Counted from the stretch's first letter, positions 1 to 8,368 are shown. The stretch: 13,986 nucleotides of DNA from JBHEKP01 sp041859375 (GCA_041859375.1 JBHEKP010000191.1:1-13986); one strand, 5' to 3'. Numbers and translations: made by a program. Notes: a model not told the origin generated them from the sequence alone.

Positions 1-2221
1 CGGGGCCGTTGTAAGGCGGTGCGCCAAGCTGGAGTCCCCGTCTGGGCACGGAAAGCAGCGCCGGGTCCTCCGTTTGCGGGGGAGCGATCATCCCGTAATA
101 GCGTCCCATCCAGTAGGCGTCCAACCATCCCGCGGGATCCACCACCTCCCCGCCCCCCTCCTGGAGCTGTCCCTGGCCTCTTGTCCACCGGCCGGGGTTG
201 GTCTCCCGGGGGGAGAGGGCCTTTTCCACATCGGAGTAGGGCAGAGTTCCCCTGGGCGGGTGAATGTCGCGGCGGTGGCTGTGGTCATAGGGGTGCCTCA
301 CCAGATCCAGGGGCCATTCCCGGAGATGGCCCACCGCCTGTGCCGTCTCGCAGTCGTTACCGGTCAGCGCCCCATAGATAAAGTTAAACCAGGGGACCTG
401 CTCAATGCGCTCGATTTCCCAGCTTCGCTCAAGACTGCGGCGATAGATGCCGCGCAGGGCGGGGTCGTCCTCCACCTGGAGCAGGGTATGATAATTGTAG
501 AAGGCGAGGCGGTCGTCCGAGTGGTTCACCGCAAAACCCTTCCCCGCGTGCTTTTGATGGATTACCTCGTCAGCGTACCCCTTTCCAATCAGTTCATTAT
601 AGGCGTCCAGATAACGCTGATTGCCCGTGATCTTATGGGTCACCCGAAGATAGGTGAGAATTTCCAGACCGTTCAGGCCTTTTGCGTAGCGACCCTTGCC
701 CCTGAAATATTCCTCGTCCCACCGGCCCCAAACGGTCGGCTTGCCGTCAACGTCGCACAGTGTCCAGTTGTTGTTCATGAGATGATCGCAGATTCGTGAG
801 ACATGCTCGCGCACCTTCTCCCTGAGCGGCTCGTCCGCGACGAGCGAGTAAAACACCCAGGCATAATAAAACTGCGCGTCTGTTTCATCGCTTGAGGTGT
901 CGCCCTTCCATTCCCATTTCCCGTCCTCCGTGGGGTGCCACTCCGCCGCGTAACCTCCGGATCCCCCCGAGGTTTGGTGGCTGTTTTCGCCCACAGCCCA
1001 AATGGAGCGCGCCGGGAAACCGGGGATGCCGGAGATTTCCTCGGACCATTTCAGGGCATTGAAGCCGTCAATGGCGGCCTGCCGCGCCTTTTCATCTCCG
1101 GTGGCCGCGTATTTGAACGCCTGCGCCGCCCAGTAATGGGTGCTCCAGCCCACATCATTGTCGCTCACCTCGCGCATCCAGCCGTTGGGCCCCGCGCCGG
1201 GTTCCAGTTTGTGGGTGAAGACCATCCGCTTTTGCCCCCACTCCTCCAGATGCCGCTCGTAATAATCCGCCTTCTTCTGGAGCGTGAAGGGCTCGTAATT
1301 AATGACGCCAAGACCCTTGTTTGTGGCAAGACACACGAAATTGGTTCCACAGGCAACCGCGTTCACATGGTCGTCGGGCAGCCATCTGCCCCCGCAAAAA
1401 TACTGGAAGGCGCCGTCCTTCTGCCTGATGGCGCCCTTGGTCGTGGCCACCCAGTAGTCATTGTCAAAGCCCGGCGCAAGCCCGAGGCATTCCTCCCAGG
1501 GCAGTCCGTCCGCCGCAAGGATGGAAGTGGCGGCGGTGCCGCGCAGCACACCCAGGCTGTTGTGGGCGGCCACAACCAGCTGGTTTCCAAAGGAAAGCGC
1601 GTCCCTAAGGTCTTTGGACGCAAAGGAGCCGAATTCAACAGTTCCGCGCTTGTCGGTGACAAACTGTTTTCCGTCAAACAGGAAAACGCGGTCGCCGCCC
1701 ATGCAGTAGACAGTTTCCGCATGCACCGTCAGCGCCATGATTGAGCCCGGGGCGGGCTCGGGCGACAAGGGAGTCATGCCGGCGTCGTCAAACAGATAAA
1801 GCATGCCCCCTGACGCGGCGACGGTTTTTCCATTAAACCCGCAAACATCAGAGAATTCACCGTTGGCCCGAAGGGCGCACCGTCCATCCTTGAGCTGGTG
1901 CAGTCCCTTCTTCGTCACTATCCAGAGACTGTCGCCGAGGGTTCTCATGCGAAGCACATACTCGGGGGGCGCACCCTCCACAGGTTCAAGGCGCTGCCGG
2001 TCAACCAGTTTTTTTATTCCGTCCCCAAAACCCGCAAAAATTTCGTCTTTAAGCACCCCAACGGCAAAAACGGGTTTGGCCGTGGTGATTTGGCTGCCCA
2101 ACTCCTGGAGGTAGACGGTGTCGGCAATGGGAGTCCATTTGGGCTGTGCGGCGGCTGAAACGACCGCGACGCAGGCCGCGCCAAAAAGTGAGAAAACACG
2201 GGAACGATACGGTAAAGTCAT
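1..2221 (-). CDS. Exported propeller + alpha/alpha-toroid-like protein (3' end outside window)
   Basis: An uninterrupted frame of 740 codons starts at ATG 2221-2219 and is still open at the left edge, so the C-terminus is missing. GGAG at 2232-2229 sits 7 nt before the ATG. Residues 1-26 form a signal peptide (basic start, hydrophobic core, Ala-Ala-Ala-Gln end), so the product is probably exported. Residues about 45-310 contain repeated beta-type segments (for example SLWIVTKKGLHQL, MLYLFDD, DYWVATTKGAIRQ, FVCLATNKGLGVI), resembling two-component-regulator or other beta-propellers. Residues about 355-620 are helical with aromatic- and acid-rich motifs (GWSTHYWAAQAF, GDTSSDE 440-446, WGRWDEEYF 498-506, HSDDRLAF, PWFNFIYG), resembling an (alpha/alpha) toroid of the glycosidase/lyase type. 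A carbohydrate-related role is an inference; I do not recognise a named family. The gene is divergent from the kinases. Confidence 0.85.
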   Translation of the reverse strand, partial: MTLPYRSRVFSLFGAACVAVVSAAAQPKWTPIADTVYLQELGSQITTAKPVFAVGVLKDEIFAGFGDGIKKLVDRQRLEPVEGAPPEYVLRMRTLGDSLWIVTKKGLHQLKDGRCALRANGEFSDVCGFNGKTVAASGGMLYLFDDAGMTPLSPEPAPGSIMALTVHAETVYCMGGDRVFLFDGKQFVTDKRGTVEFGSFASKDLRDALSFGNQLVVAAHNSLGVLRGTAATSILAADGLPWEECLGLAPGFDNDYWVATTKGAIRQKDGAFQYFCGGRWLPDDHVNAVACGTNFVCLATNKGLGVINYEPFTLQKKADYYERHLEEWGQKRMVFTHKLEPGAGPNGWMREVSDNDVGWSTHYWAAQAFKYAATGDEKARQAAIDGFNALKWSEEISGIPGFPARSIWAVGENSHQTSGGSGGYAAEWHPTEDGKWEWKGDTSSDETDAQFYYAWVFYSLVADEPLREKVREHVSRICDHLMNNNWTLCDVDGKPTVWGRWDEEYFRGKGRYAKGLNGLEILTYLRVTHKITGNQRYLDAYNELIGKGYADEVIHQKHAGKGFAVNHSDDRLAFYNYHTLLQVEDDPALRGIYRRSLERSWEIERIEQVPWFNFIYGALTGNDCETAQAVGHLREWPLDLVRHPYDHSHRRDIHPPRGTLPYSDVEKALSPRETNPGRWTRGQGQLQEGGGEVVDPAGWLDAYWMGRYYGMIAPPQTEDPALLSVPRRGLQLGAPPYNGP

Positions 2222-2270
2222 GCCGTCTCTCCGGTTGCGTTCATGGGGCGGTTGATAAACACCCCCGTAT

Positions 2271-2299
2271 TGTATAAGGAAAGCGCCCAAGTCTCCCAA
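2271..2299 (-). promoter_or_regulatory. Candidate sigma70 promoter for the exported protein gene
   Basis: On the minus strand, TTGGGA (2299-2294) and TATACA (2276-2271) are separated by 17 bp. They lie about 50 bp upstream of the ATG at 2221, which predicts a short leader of about 40 nt. The -35 element is imperfect. Confidence 0.45.
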
Positions 2300-2331
2300 T
2301 TTTGACGACAATGAGAATTCTGCATTTTCGC

Positions 2332-2362
2332 TTTACAATTTAAAAAAAAGTTGTGTTATAGT
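2332..2362 (+). promoter_or_regulatory. Candidate promoter for the kinase genes
   Basis: TTTACA (2332-2337) is followed after 19 bp by TATAGT (2357-2362), which is preceded by TG at 2354-2355 and so forms an extended -10. An A8 run lies in the spacer. The 19-bp spacing is long, but an extended -10 can compensate. The predicted start near 2369 gives a leader of about 70 nt, with a small inverted repeat GTCCG/CGGAC (2365-2369 and 2382-2386) at its beginning. Confidence 0.5.
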
Positions 2363-2437
2363 GTGTCCGACAAATAAATGCCGGACGCGGCAATGCACGA
2401 GACGATGCAATGGCGTCCAGGGTGGTAGGGAGATTGT

Positions 2438-4330
2438 GTGGTGAAGTGCCCCAAATGCATGTTTGACAACCCGCCGGGAACCGACCGGTGTCAGAAATGC
2501 CAAGCCCCCCTTTCCCCATCCCCCGCGAACCCCGCGCCCCCCACAAAAATGGAAGGCGAAAATCTGCTCGAATTCTCCAGGGGGCAGGTGGTCAACGACC
2601 GTTACACGGTGATAGATCTGGTCGGCAAAGGCGGGGTGGGTTGTATTTACAAGGTGCATGACAATGTGCTTGATGAGGATGTGGCGCTTAAAACACTCCT
2701 GCCAAATTACGCCCGAGACAAGGTGATAGTGGACCGTTTTTTGAACGAGGCGCGCATAGCCCGGAAATTGACCCATTCAAACATCGTCCGGGTCCATGAT
2801 ATTGGCAGTACCGGGACGAGCGCGTACATTTCCATGGAATACCTCCAGGGGGAGACGCTGCGCCACCTTCTCGACAGGATGAAGCCCGGCGAGCATATTC
2901 CGCTCATGCAGGTGCTGCGGATTACGGACGAGTTGTGCCGGGCGCTGGAGTACGCCCACCAGTTCACGGTGCACCGCGACATCAAGCCGGACAATGTGAT
3001 GCTTGAAAAGTCGGGCCGCGTCAAGCTGATGGACTTTGGCATCTCGAAACTCATGGACAACGTGCAGCTGACCGGCGCGGCGATGATTATGGGCACCCCC
3101 TATTACATGTCCCCGGAGCAACTGCGCGACAGCCACGATGTGGATGCCCGCGCGGACATCTTCAGCGTCGGGGTGGTGCTCTACGAAATGCTCACAGGCA
3201 ACCGCCCCACGGGCATACCGAAGCCCGCCTCGGAAATGCACAAGGAAGTGCCCCCGGTGCTTGACGAGATAGTGGGCAAATGCGTCGAGGCCGACCGGGA
3301 GAAACGGTATCAGAGCATCCGTGAGTTGCGAAACGCGCTGCGTCCCGTGGCTCAGGCGCTGATGGAGGGGCGGGACCTGCGGAACACCGCACCGGTGACG
3401 CCGCTGAATGAAAACCAGAATATTTTTTGGGGCGGGAACGTTCCCGGGGGTGTGGCGACAAGGGAGGAACCGCCCGCTCCGGCGGCCCAGCCGTCCAAAC
3501 AGCAGCAGGATTCCCCGGCAAGACCGGCTTCCAACCCGGTTGCCACCCCCGCGCCCACACCTTCCGCCCCGGTTTCCCTGGTTTTTGATCCGGCGGCGCT
3601 TAAGCTGGATGACATCGACACGCCCTCCGTGCGGAAACATGCGGCCCCTTCGGTTCCAGGGGGCTGGTTTCCTGAGATTGGCCGGAAGATGTTTATTGCC
3701 GGCGCCGTGCTGGCGGCGCTTGTGCTTCTGTTTGTGGGCACCGGCTTCGCGCGGGCGTGGATAAAGGACATGCGCGGCCGCGACGCGGTGCAACAGGCGC
3801 GCACCCCCAACCGCGCCCTTGAGATGCTGGGTGGCGGAACCCCCCTCGTGGAGGTGTTTGACGAGGCGTTGAACGCGCTCTCACGCAACAACAACTCGGG
3901 TGAGGATGTCGAAATCGCCGAGAAAGTGCGCCTCCAATTCCTTGAGGATGTGGCCGCGCGAATCAACAGTTTCCCATATTCGCTTGCAAACATGAATTCG
4001 GCCTCCGCCGACATCGCCCGCGCCGCCCAGCGGGACGGCGACGCGCGCGTGCAAAAGATGCGCGAGCGCATCAACAGGGAAATCTCCTACCATAATTTCA
4101 TCCTGAAGACCGTTGATCAGGCGAAGGGCACGGCCACCTTCATGCTGAACAACCCCATGGTCAGGGAGAAAGAGGAGACGGTCTCCGAAGGGGAACTGCT
4201 CCAGGGGCGTTTTCTGGTCAAGAAGATAGGCTCCAATTTCGTGCGCCTGGAGGATCCGGAGGTGCGTTCCCAGGCGGGCACGCCGCGCACGCTCATGGCG
4301 CGCCTCATGGACCGTGTCTCCGGAAGCTGA
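2438..4330 (+). CDS. Transmembrane Ser/Thr protein kinase with N-terminal zinc ribbon
   Basis: A 630-residue membrane kinase. Residues 4, 7, 18 and 21 are Cys in two CxxC pairs, a zinc ribbon. The Hanks-type kinase domain (about 56-305) is complete: GKGGVG loop 63-68 (Val where Met is usual), VALK lysine K85, helix-C E104, HRDIKPDN with D181, K183 and N186, DFG 199-201, SPE 225-227. It should phosphorylate Ser/Thr in the cytoplasm. A Pro/Ala-rich linker (about 340-380) leads to one transmembrane helix (418-440). The periplasmic tail is mostly helical, ending in a beta-like stretch (about 588-612, SEGELLQGRF then VRLED). The start is GTG 2438 or the adjacent GTG 2441; AGGGAGA at 2427-2433 serves either, and comparison with the paralogue downstream favours 2441. 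It is probably co-transcribed with the next kinase. Confidence 0.93.
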   Translation: MVKCPKCMFDNPPGTDRCQKCQAPLSPSPANPAPPTKMEGENLLEFSRGQVVNDRYTVIDLVGKGGVGCIYKVHDNVLDEDVALKTLLPNYARDKVIVDRFLNEARIARKLTHSNIVRVHDIGSTGTSAYISMEYLQGETLRHLLDRMKPGEHIPLMQVLRITDELCRALEYAHQFTVHRDIKPDNVMLEKSGRVKLMDFGISKLMDNVQLTGAAMIMGTPYYMSPEQLRDSHDVDARADIFSVGVVLYEMLTGNRPTGIPKPASEMHKEVPPVLDEIVGKCVEADREKRYQSIRELRNALRPVAQALMEGRDLRNTAPVTPLNENQNIFWGGNVPGGVATREEPPAPAAQPSKQQQDSPARPASNPVATPAPTPSAPVSLVFDPAALKLDDIDTPSVRKHAAPSVPGGWFPEIGRKMFIAGAVLAALVLLFVGTGFARAWIKDMRGRDAVQQARTPNRALEMLGGGTPLVEVFDEALNALSRNNNSGEDVEIAEKVRLQFLEDVAARINSFPYSLANMNSASADIARAAQRDGDARVQKMRERINREISYHNFILKTVDQAKGTATFMLNNPMVREKEETVSEGELLQGRFLVKKIGSNFVRLEDPEVRSQAGTPRTLMARLMDRVSGS

Positions 4331-4377
4331 TGCCACCCGCCCGCCGGACGGACCGGACGCCCCTCAGGGCCGGCTTG

Positions 4378-4386
4378 TGATATATT
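4378..4386 (+). promoter_or_regulatory. Possible extended -10 promoter before second kinase
   Basis: TGATATATT (TGn-TATATT) lies in the 105-bp gap between the two kinase genes, about 50 bp before the preferred GTG start at 4436. There is no convincing -35, so this is only a possible internal promoter that would let the second kinase be expressed separately. Confidence 0.25.
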
Positions 4387-4435
4387 TAGGAGACGATCGG
4401 GCCGGTTTGCCCCGTTCATGGAGGCGTGTTTCGCG

Positions 4436-6424
4436 GTGAAATGTCCGAAATGCACGTTTGAAAATCCCGCTGGCGTCGCGCAGTGCCAGAAATGCCAGGC
4501 ACCGCTCGGTTCCGCCGCAGCCGGGGCCACCCGTGTTTCGGGCGCGCCGGACAGCGCCTTCCAGTTCCGCAGGGGCCAGGTCATCAACGGCAGGTACACG
4601 GTGCTTGATCTCATCGGCAGGGGGGGCATGGGCTGCATTTACAAGGTCCATGACAATGTCCTGGGGGAGGATGTGGCGCTGAAAACACTGCTTCCCCAGT
4701 TTTTGCGGGACAAGCTGGTGGTGGAGCGTTTTTTCAACGAGGCCCGCATCGCCCGAAAACTTGCCCACCCCAATATTGTCCGGGTGCATGACATCGGCAG
4801 CGCCGGAAACGGCATGTACATCTCAATGGAATATGTCCGGGGTGATTCGCTGCGGGGGGCGCTTGAAAAACTCCCGCCCGGAAAGCGCCTGCCGGTGGCC
4901 GAGGTGCTCCGGGTGATTGATCAGTTGTGCGTCGCCCTGGAATACGCCCATCAATACACCATTCACAGGGACATCAAGCCCGAGAATGTGATGATTGAGG
5001 AGGACGGGCGTGTCAAGCTGATGGACTTCGGCATTTCCAAACTCATGGACAACACCCAGATGACGGGGGTCTCCGTGGTGATGGGAACGCCCTACTACAT
5101 GTCCCCGGAGCAGCTGCGGAACAGCCGTGACGTGGACGCGCGCGCGGACATATACAGCGTGGGTGTTGTGCTTTACGAGGTGCTCACCGGAAACATGCCC
5201 ACGGGGGTGCCAAAACCGGCCTCGCAGATGCTCAAGGAGATTCCGCCAGCGCTGGATGAGATTGTCGCCAAATGCGTTGACCCCGACATGGAGAAGCGCT
5301 TTCAAAACGCCGCCGAACTCAGGGCGGCGCTAAAGCCCGTGCTTGAAATGGTGGGGCAGGGCAGGGACCTGGAAAAGGACAGGAAAAAGAGGCAGCTCCG
5401 CCTTGAGGGTCCCGGGATTCCTTGGAAAAAGTCCGCCGGTGTGGTGCTGGCGCTTTTGGTTTTGGCCGGAATGGGCTTTCTGCTATGGGGCATCGCCGGG
5501 CAGTGGCGCAGCGCCCCTTCCGGCGCGGTGGCCGTGTCCATACCTGGGCCGGAGGGTGCCCGTTATGCGGAATACGCCCGGTGTGTGGCTCTTTTGCAAC
5601 CCAGGGTGGAGGCGTTGGCCAGAAATTCCAAGGAGGCCAAGGCCTGTTTTGACATGGCCGAAAGCCTTTGGGCCCAGGCCGGGGATGGTTTGTCCGGGGG
5701 GGCGGCGGCGGCGCTCAATGTTGCCGAGGATGCGGTTCAGCACTACATGGCGGCACTGTTGCTCAAGGACGGGCTGGTTTTTGTGCCCAAAGGGGCGGTT
5801 TCCATAGACGGTGTTTCCGTGATGGTCCCGGGGTTCATGATGGAAGCCACAGAGGTCACCATGGGCCAGTTTTCAGAGTTTGCCCGCAGCGTGGAGGGGG
5901 GATGGCGTCTGCCGGAGGAACTGCGGCCGATGATGGATGCCTATCCTGACTATCCAATGACGATGGTCACCTGGTTCGACGCAATGGCCTACGCCGCCCA
6001 TTTTGGAAAAGCCATTCCCACCCGCGCCCAGTGGGCGCGCGCCGCCTATGGCGGAAGGGGCGCCTCTGATCAGTACCCGTGGGGCGGCGATTGGCAGGCA
6101 AACGCCTGCGCATGCCAGGAGCCCACTGTCGCCCAGGTGCGTTCCCATGAAAAGGATGTGGCCTGGTCGGGTTGTTATGACATGGCCGGAAACGTGGCGG
6201 AGTGGACCCGGACCTGCCCCGCCGCGGAAAAAGACGGCCGGCAGGCCGGGTTTGGGGATGAATTTCTTGTTTGCGGTGGCAGTCACACCTCCGGCCCCAC
6301 GCCCTTGAGTTCCATTAAGAACCAGGTGTACGAGGCGCGCGCGGCGGACCTGGGTTTCCGTTGCGTTGTTGAGCTTCCCGCCACACTGGCGGCCGTGAAC
6401 TTCCTTCTTTCCCAGCCAAGATAG
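4436..6424 (+). CDS. Transmembrane Ser/Thr kinase with periplasmic FGE/sulfatase-modifying-factor-like domain
   Basis: A paralogue of the upstream kinase; most kinase-domain positions are identical. Numbering from the in-frame ATG at 4418 (668 residues): zinc ribbon Cys 9, 12, 23, 26; GRGGMG loop 68-73; VALK K89; HRDIKPEN with D185; DFG 203-205; SPE 229-231; transmembrane helix about 339-360; then an FGE-sulfatase (SUMF1/DUF323) domain about 450-652, with LPTRAQW-like IPTRAQW 533-539, YPWGGD, DMAGNVAEW 588-596 and LGFRC 645-649. In true FGE the two copper-binding cysteines follow the GGS motif; here GGS (620-622) is followed by HTSGPTPL, with no cysteine, so the domain is probably a binding or sensing module. 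GTG 4436 is preferred as the start: it matches the paralogue's VKCPKC N-terminus and has GGAGG at 4420-4424 (11-nt spacer), whereas ATG 4418 has no ribosome site. Confidence 0.92.
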   Translation: MKCPKCTFENPAGVAQCQKCQAPLGSAAAGATRVSGAPDSAFQFRRGQVINGRYTVLDLIGRGGMGCIYKVHDNVLGEDVALKTLLPQFLRDKLVVERFFNEARIARKLAHPNIVRVHDIGSAGNGMYISMEYVRGDSLRGALEKLPPGKRLPVAEVLRVIDQLCVALEYAHQYTIHRDIKPENVMIEEDGRVKLMDFGISKLMDNTQMTGVSVVMGTPYYMSPEQLRNSRDVDARADIYSVGVVLYEVLTGNMPTGVPKPASQMLKEIPPALDEIVAKCVDPDMEKRFQNAAELRAALKPVLEMVGQGRDLEKDRKKRQLRLEGPGIPWKKSAGVVLALLVLAGMGFLLWGIAGQWRSAPSGAVAVSIPGPEGARYAEYARCVALLQPRVEALARNSKEAKACFDMAESLWAQAGDGLSGGAAAALNVAEDAVQHYMAALLLKDGLVFVPKGAVSIDGVSVMVPGFMMEATEVTMGQFSEFARSVEGGWRLPEELRPMMDAYPDYPMTMVTWFDAMAYAAHFGKAIPTRAQWARAAYGGRGASDQYPWGGDWQANACACQEPTVAQVRSHEKDVAWSGCYDMAGNVAEWTRTCPAAEKDGRQAGFGDEFLVCGGSHTSGPTPLSSIKNQVYEARAADLGFRCVVELPATLAAVNFLLSQPR

Positions 6425-6428
6425 GCTT

Positions 6429-6441
6429 CCGGGAAACCCGG
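6429..6441 (+). terminator. Small hairpin after the second kinase gene
   Basis: CCGGG-AAA-CCCGG forms a perfect 5-bp stem starting 5 nt after the kinase stop codon. No clear U-tract follows, so it is at best a weak terminator or an mRNA-stabilising hairpin between the kinase and the hydrolase gene. Confidence 0.3.
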
Positions 6442-6509
6442 CCGCCTGCTTTCTGGTCCAACTCAACCATAACACGGGCCGCCGCACAACGCCCGCCGGA
6501 GATGGAATC

Positions 6510-7853
6510 ATGCTCAAAGTCCTCAAGCGAACAATGATGATTTTGTTTGGGCTGCTTTTGTCGGTCTCGATGATGGGGTACATATGGCTTAATCCCGGAA
6601 GGGGGCCGAGGGAGGACATTGACCCCAGCGCGCGGGGGTATGCCGAGGAGCAGGACGGCATGCTTGTGGTTCATCTCAAGGGCGGCCCCTATGAAATGGG
6701 GTTTCAGCGGGGATATTTCGCGCGTGACAAGGTTCAGCTCACCGTGCAGAGGTTTGACGCCCTCCTTGAACAGGCAAAGCAGGAGATGGGCCTTCCGAGA
6801 TTTGCCGCAAACCTCATTCTCGACATCACCTATGCCCTTTGTGCGCCCCACATCCCCGACAGGTTCAAGCGCGAAATGGAGGGTATGGCCGACGGCAGCG
6901 GATGCGATCTCAAAATGCTGCGCCGCGGCCAGGTTATTTCGGTGCTTACGGAGCGCGGGTGCAGTTCTTTTGTGGTATGGGGCAGGGCAACAGTTGGCGG
7001 GAAAATGTTTCATGGCCGCAATTTTGACTGGATTACCTCGGCGGGCCTTGAAGACACCGCCATTATGGCCCTTTATGAGCCGGAGGGGTTCAACCGTTTT
7101 GCCGCCCCGGAATATGCCGGACAGCTTGGGGTGCTCAGCGGCATGAACATGGAGGGTATCTCGATTGCCCAAATCGGCGCCATCACAAAGGACAAAACCT
7201 TGAGCGGCACCCCGCTGGAGTTCGTGCTTCGGCGTATTCTTGAGGAGTGCTCCAATTTGGAGCAGGTTTCGGCGCTGATGAAATCAACCAAGCACACGGT
7301 TGGCTTTAATTACGTGGTGGGGGACGGGAAAGCGCCTGACGCCCGCGCCTATGAAACCACCGCGCATCAGGTGGCCGAATTCGGACAGAACGACCCAAAA
7401 GAAACAGTGGAATACGCCATCCGTGTGGAAGATGCGGTCTTTCGGTCTGATGAGGCCATGGACCCGGTGGTTCGGTCCCTGCAAAAATGCGCCAACGCCC
7501 CGGGCCTGCCCTACGGGTCCAATTCCTATGATCACCGCTACAAGGGCATGGCGGACAGGATACGGGAGAATTACGGTAAAATTGACCAGACTGTGGCCTT
7601 GGAGATACTAAAGGCGACCGCCATGAAAAACGCCAACCTCCATGCGGTGCTGACGAATTCCACCGACAGGCAAATGTGGGTGGCCCATGCGAGGAACGGC
7701 GAAAATGCCTCCTTGCAAACCTTTGTTCATTATGACCTAGACCGCCTGTTTTTGCGCCCGGAAGAGCGCCCGGCTGCGCCGGAGGCTGTTGCGGCACCGG
7801 TTGAAGGGGGAGCATCGTCCGATGCATCCGAAGCAAAACCGGAAGAAAAGTAG
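6510..7853 (+). CDS. Membrane-anchored C45-type Ntn hydrolase / acyltransferase-like protein
   Basis: A 447-residue protein starting at ATG 6510 with GGAG at 6498-6501 (8-nt spacer). A hydrophobic segment at about 8-28 suggests export or membrane anchoring, with the body in the periplasm. Residues about 55-410 match the Ntn-hydrolase family that includes penicillin acyl-CoA:6-APA acyltransferase (peptidase family C45): GGPYEMGFQRGYF near 58-70, ERGCSSF with the candidate nucleophile C151 after G150, GRNFDW 169-174, and GSNSYDH 336-342. In this family an autocatalytic Gly-Cys cleavage frees the N-terminal Cys, which acts on an amide bond; the substrate here is unknown. The last 30 or so residues are Ala/Pro/Glu-rich. 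It lies 85 bp after the second kinase and may be read through from it. Confidence 0.85.
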   Translation: MLKVLKRTMMILFGLLLSVSMMGYIWLNPGRGPREDIDPSARGYAEEQDGMLVVHLKGGPYEMGFQRGYFARDKVQLTVQRFDALLEQAKQEMGLPRFAANLILDITYALCAPHIPDRFKREMEGMADGSGCDLKMLRRGQVISVLTERGCSSFVVWGRATVGGKMFHGRNFDWITSAGLEDTAIMALYEPEGFNRFAAPEYAGQLGVLSGMNMEGISIAQIGAITKDKTLSGTPLEFVLRRILEECSNLEQVSALMKSTKHTVGFNYVVGDGKAPDARAYETTAHQVAEFGQNDPKETVEYAIRVEDAVFRSDEAMDPVVRSLQKCANAPGLPYGSNSYDHRYKGMADRIRENYGKIDQTVALEILKATAMKNANLHAVLTNSTDRQMWVAHARNGENASLQTFVHYDLDRLFLRPEERPAAPEAVAAPVEGGASSDASEAKPEEK

Positions 7854-7856
7854 CGG

Positions 7857-7886
7857 CGTTTTTTCTGGACAGAATTCGAAAAAACG
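7857..7886 (+). terminator. Inverted repeat just after the C45 gene; possible terminator
   Basis: CGTTTTTTC (7857-7865) and GAAAAAACG (7878-7886) are perfect 9-bp arms around a 12-nt loop, starting 4 nt after the stop codon. The stem is mostly A-T, so as a terminator it is weak and could work in either direction. Confidence 0.35.
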
Positions 7887-8104
7887 GGCAATTCTAAGTT
7901 CTGGAGTGGTATGTCACCCATTTCCAGCCTGAATGGCGGTCAGCCGACTAATTACCACAGACTCGTTTTTTATGCGCAACATTTTTTCTTTGAAAGGGTT
8001 GGGAGGGAGGGAGAACACCCACGGGTCCGGCTGAATCAAGAGTGGGGGGCGTGGACGGGGCGGGATGGGTTCATGGCTTTTTAATTTTTCCAACAGCATC
8101 ACGC

Positions 8105-8117
8105 CAGCCGTCGGCTG
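8105..8117. repeat. Short palindrome CAGCCGTCGGCTG
   Basis: Thirteen bases, symmetric except for the centre. As RNA it folds to CAGCC-GTC-GGCTG followed by TATTTATT. It could be a weak terminator or a protein-binding site. Confidence 0.3.
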
Positions 8118-8246
8118 TATTTATTGAAATTGTTGAAATTCTGAAGGGGCGTTTGCCGGGCCAACCGAGTAATTTCGTTGATGCCACACAACTTTGGCCA
8201 TCCGGGAGAGCCACTTTTCCCGTGCTGTTGCACCTTCCCAAAAGAT

Positions 8247-8368
8247 GCGATACCGCAAAAAGTGGGCACCGGAGACCGCCAGGTTATGCATGATTCCCCG
8301 TGCCAGCCTGAATTTTTCCCGTTAATTAAGGCCAATTCCCGCCAAGCCCCCACTTTTTGGCGATACCG
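8247..8368. repeat. Separated inverted repeat with GCGATACCG in both arms
   Basis: The left arm has GCGATACCG (8247-8255), then CAAAAAGTGGG (8256-8266). The right arm has CCCACTTTTTGG (8349-8360), overlapping GCGATACCG (8360-8368). The A/T-G/C core is inverted while GCGATACCG is in the same orientation at both ends. The enclosed ~80 bp has no gene. It may be a remnant of a small non-coding repeat element; no target-site duplication is evident. Confidence 0.4.

Noticed and set aside
935..1744. 269-codon plus-strand frame
   Set aside because: It lies entirely opposite the 740-codon minus-strand gene, which has a signal peptide, ribosome site and domain-like patterns; the plus frame has none.
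2777..3793. 338-codon minus-strand frame
   Set aside because: Opposite the first kinase domain, which carries all catalytic motifs.
4418..4435. ATG 4418 as the start of the second kinase
   Set aside because: No ribosome site upstream; GGAGG overlaps this ATG and serves GTG 4436, which matches the paralogue's N-terminus. It remains possible.
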